Below, piece by piece: positions 63,379-64,000 of a DNA stretch of 64,000 nt. The translations under genes and the position numbers were made by a program. Position 1 is the stretch's first letter. Each line of letters starts with the position of its first letter. Location: the NCBI GenBank assembly GCA_963575745.1, contig CAUYUJ010017982.1, forward strand, positions 137,913 through 201,912. The letters are read 5' to 3'. The DNA comes from Prorocentrum cordatum. Lineage: Eukaryota; Sar; Dinophyceae; Prorocentrales; Prorocentraceae. The notes under the pieces are model-generated. The model had not been told where the DNA came from. It searched no databases and saw only the letters and a program-made list of their open reading frames with translations.

Positions 63379-64000
63379 CAAGGATGGAAAAAGGTGTTCA
63401 AAGTCTGTCCCTCGCCTTCGCGCCGAACGCGCTCGTCGTAAAACCTCGCAGCAACTCCAGGGGGGGGGGTGCTGTTCAAGGATGGAAAAAGGTGTTCAAA
63501 GTCTGTCCCTCGCCTTCGCGCCGAACGCGCTCGTCGCAAAACCTCGCAGCAACTCCAAGGAGGGGGGGGGGCTGTTTAAGGATGGAAAAAGGTGTTCAAA
63601 GTCTGTCCCTCGCCTTCGCACCGAACCCGTTCGTCGTAAAACCTTGCAGCAACTCCAAGGAGGGGGGGGCTGTTCAAGGATGGAAAAAAGGTGTTCAAAG
63701 TCTGTCCCTCGACTTCGCGCCGAACGCGTTCGTCGTAAAACCTTGCAGCAACTCCAAGGAGGGGGGGGCTGTTCAAGGATGGAAAAAAAGGTGTTCAAAA
63801 TCTGTCCCTCGCCTTCGCGCCGAACGCGTTCGTCGTAAAACCTTGCAGCAACTCCAAGGAGAGGGGGCTGTTCAAGGATGGAAAAAGGTGTTCAAAGTCT
63901 GCCCCTCGCCTTCGCGCCGAACGCGCTCGTCGTAAAATCTTGCAGCAACTCCAAGGAGGGGGGGAGTCTGTTCAAGGATGGAAGAAAAGGTGTTCAAAGT
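63379..64000 (+). repeat. 99-bp tandem array, continues beyond the window
   Basis: Units start CAAGGATGGAAAAAGGTGTT at 63379, 63477, 63577, 63675, 63774, 63873 and 63973, followed by CTGTCCCTCGCCTTCGCGCC and GCAGCAACTCCAAGG plus a G-run. Indels are almost confined to the A- and G-runs. Confidence 0.95.

Overview
This window looks like a stretch of dinoflagellate nuclear genome. The main evidence is two relict copies of the 22-nt dinoflagellate spliced leader (DinoSL), both on the minus strand. One (10384-10405) matches the consensus at 21 of 22 positions; the other (4081-4102) matches at 18 of 22. Each lies upstream of an open reading frame in the matching orientation, as expected for reverse-transcribed, re-inserted mRNAs. 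A degenerate non-LTR retrotransposon of the EN/RT type, a broken UPF1-like helicase gene, high GC and extreme repeat density fit the same picture. I cannot name the species. I recognise no rRNA, tRNA, CRISPR array or bacterial-style operon.

Layout. 0-3 kb: purine-rich sequence, then about 2 kb of degenerate TTAGGG-like repeats arranged in a period of about 600 bp. 3-10.4 kb: two candidate spliced-leader retrocopies, trinucleotide microsatellites and a small Tc1/mariner-like MITE that truncates the second retrocopy. 10.4-20.3 kb: microsatellites, several unrelated short inverted-repeat elements, two insertions flanked by very long direct repeats, a nearly perfect 165-bp palindrome and a possible channel-like exon. 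20.3-27.8 kb: a degenerate CTTGGGGC-type repeat field with recent segmental duplications and a CACGGCAGACC satellite that changes orientation. 27.8-30.2 kb: a satellite of about 131 bp split by a 1.2-kb terminal-inverted-repeat element with a perfect 8-bp target duplication. 30.2-37.6 kb: tandem units of about 1 kb and two satellites of about 90 bp. 37.6-43.5 kb: GAG/CTC microsatellites and dispersed repeats. 43.8-48.8 kb: a degraded UPF1-like superfamily 1 helicase gene. 49.3-54.6 kb: a GGAATCC minisatellite and a 131-bp satellite array of roughly 34 units with a conserved dyad. 54.6-57.2 kb: short repeats. 57.2-60.2 kb: the degenerate LINE on the minus strand. 60.2-64 kb: microsatellites, minisatellites and a 99-bp tandem array running off the window.

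The window is best read as a nested repeat landscape. One MITE family (about 171 bp) occurs three times: beside a host-like fragment, at the edge of the helicase pseudogene, and inside the LINE reverse transcriptase. A core ACGGGAAGCG occurs in many otherwise different repeats between 15.8 and 34.8 kb. No complete, clearly functional gene is visible. All coding assignments are partial, broken or tentative, and most long open frames here are by-products of repeats whose period is a multiple of three.
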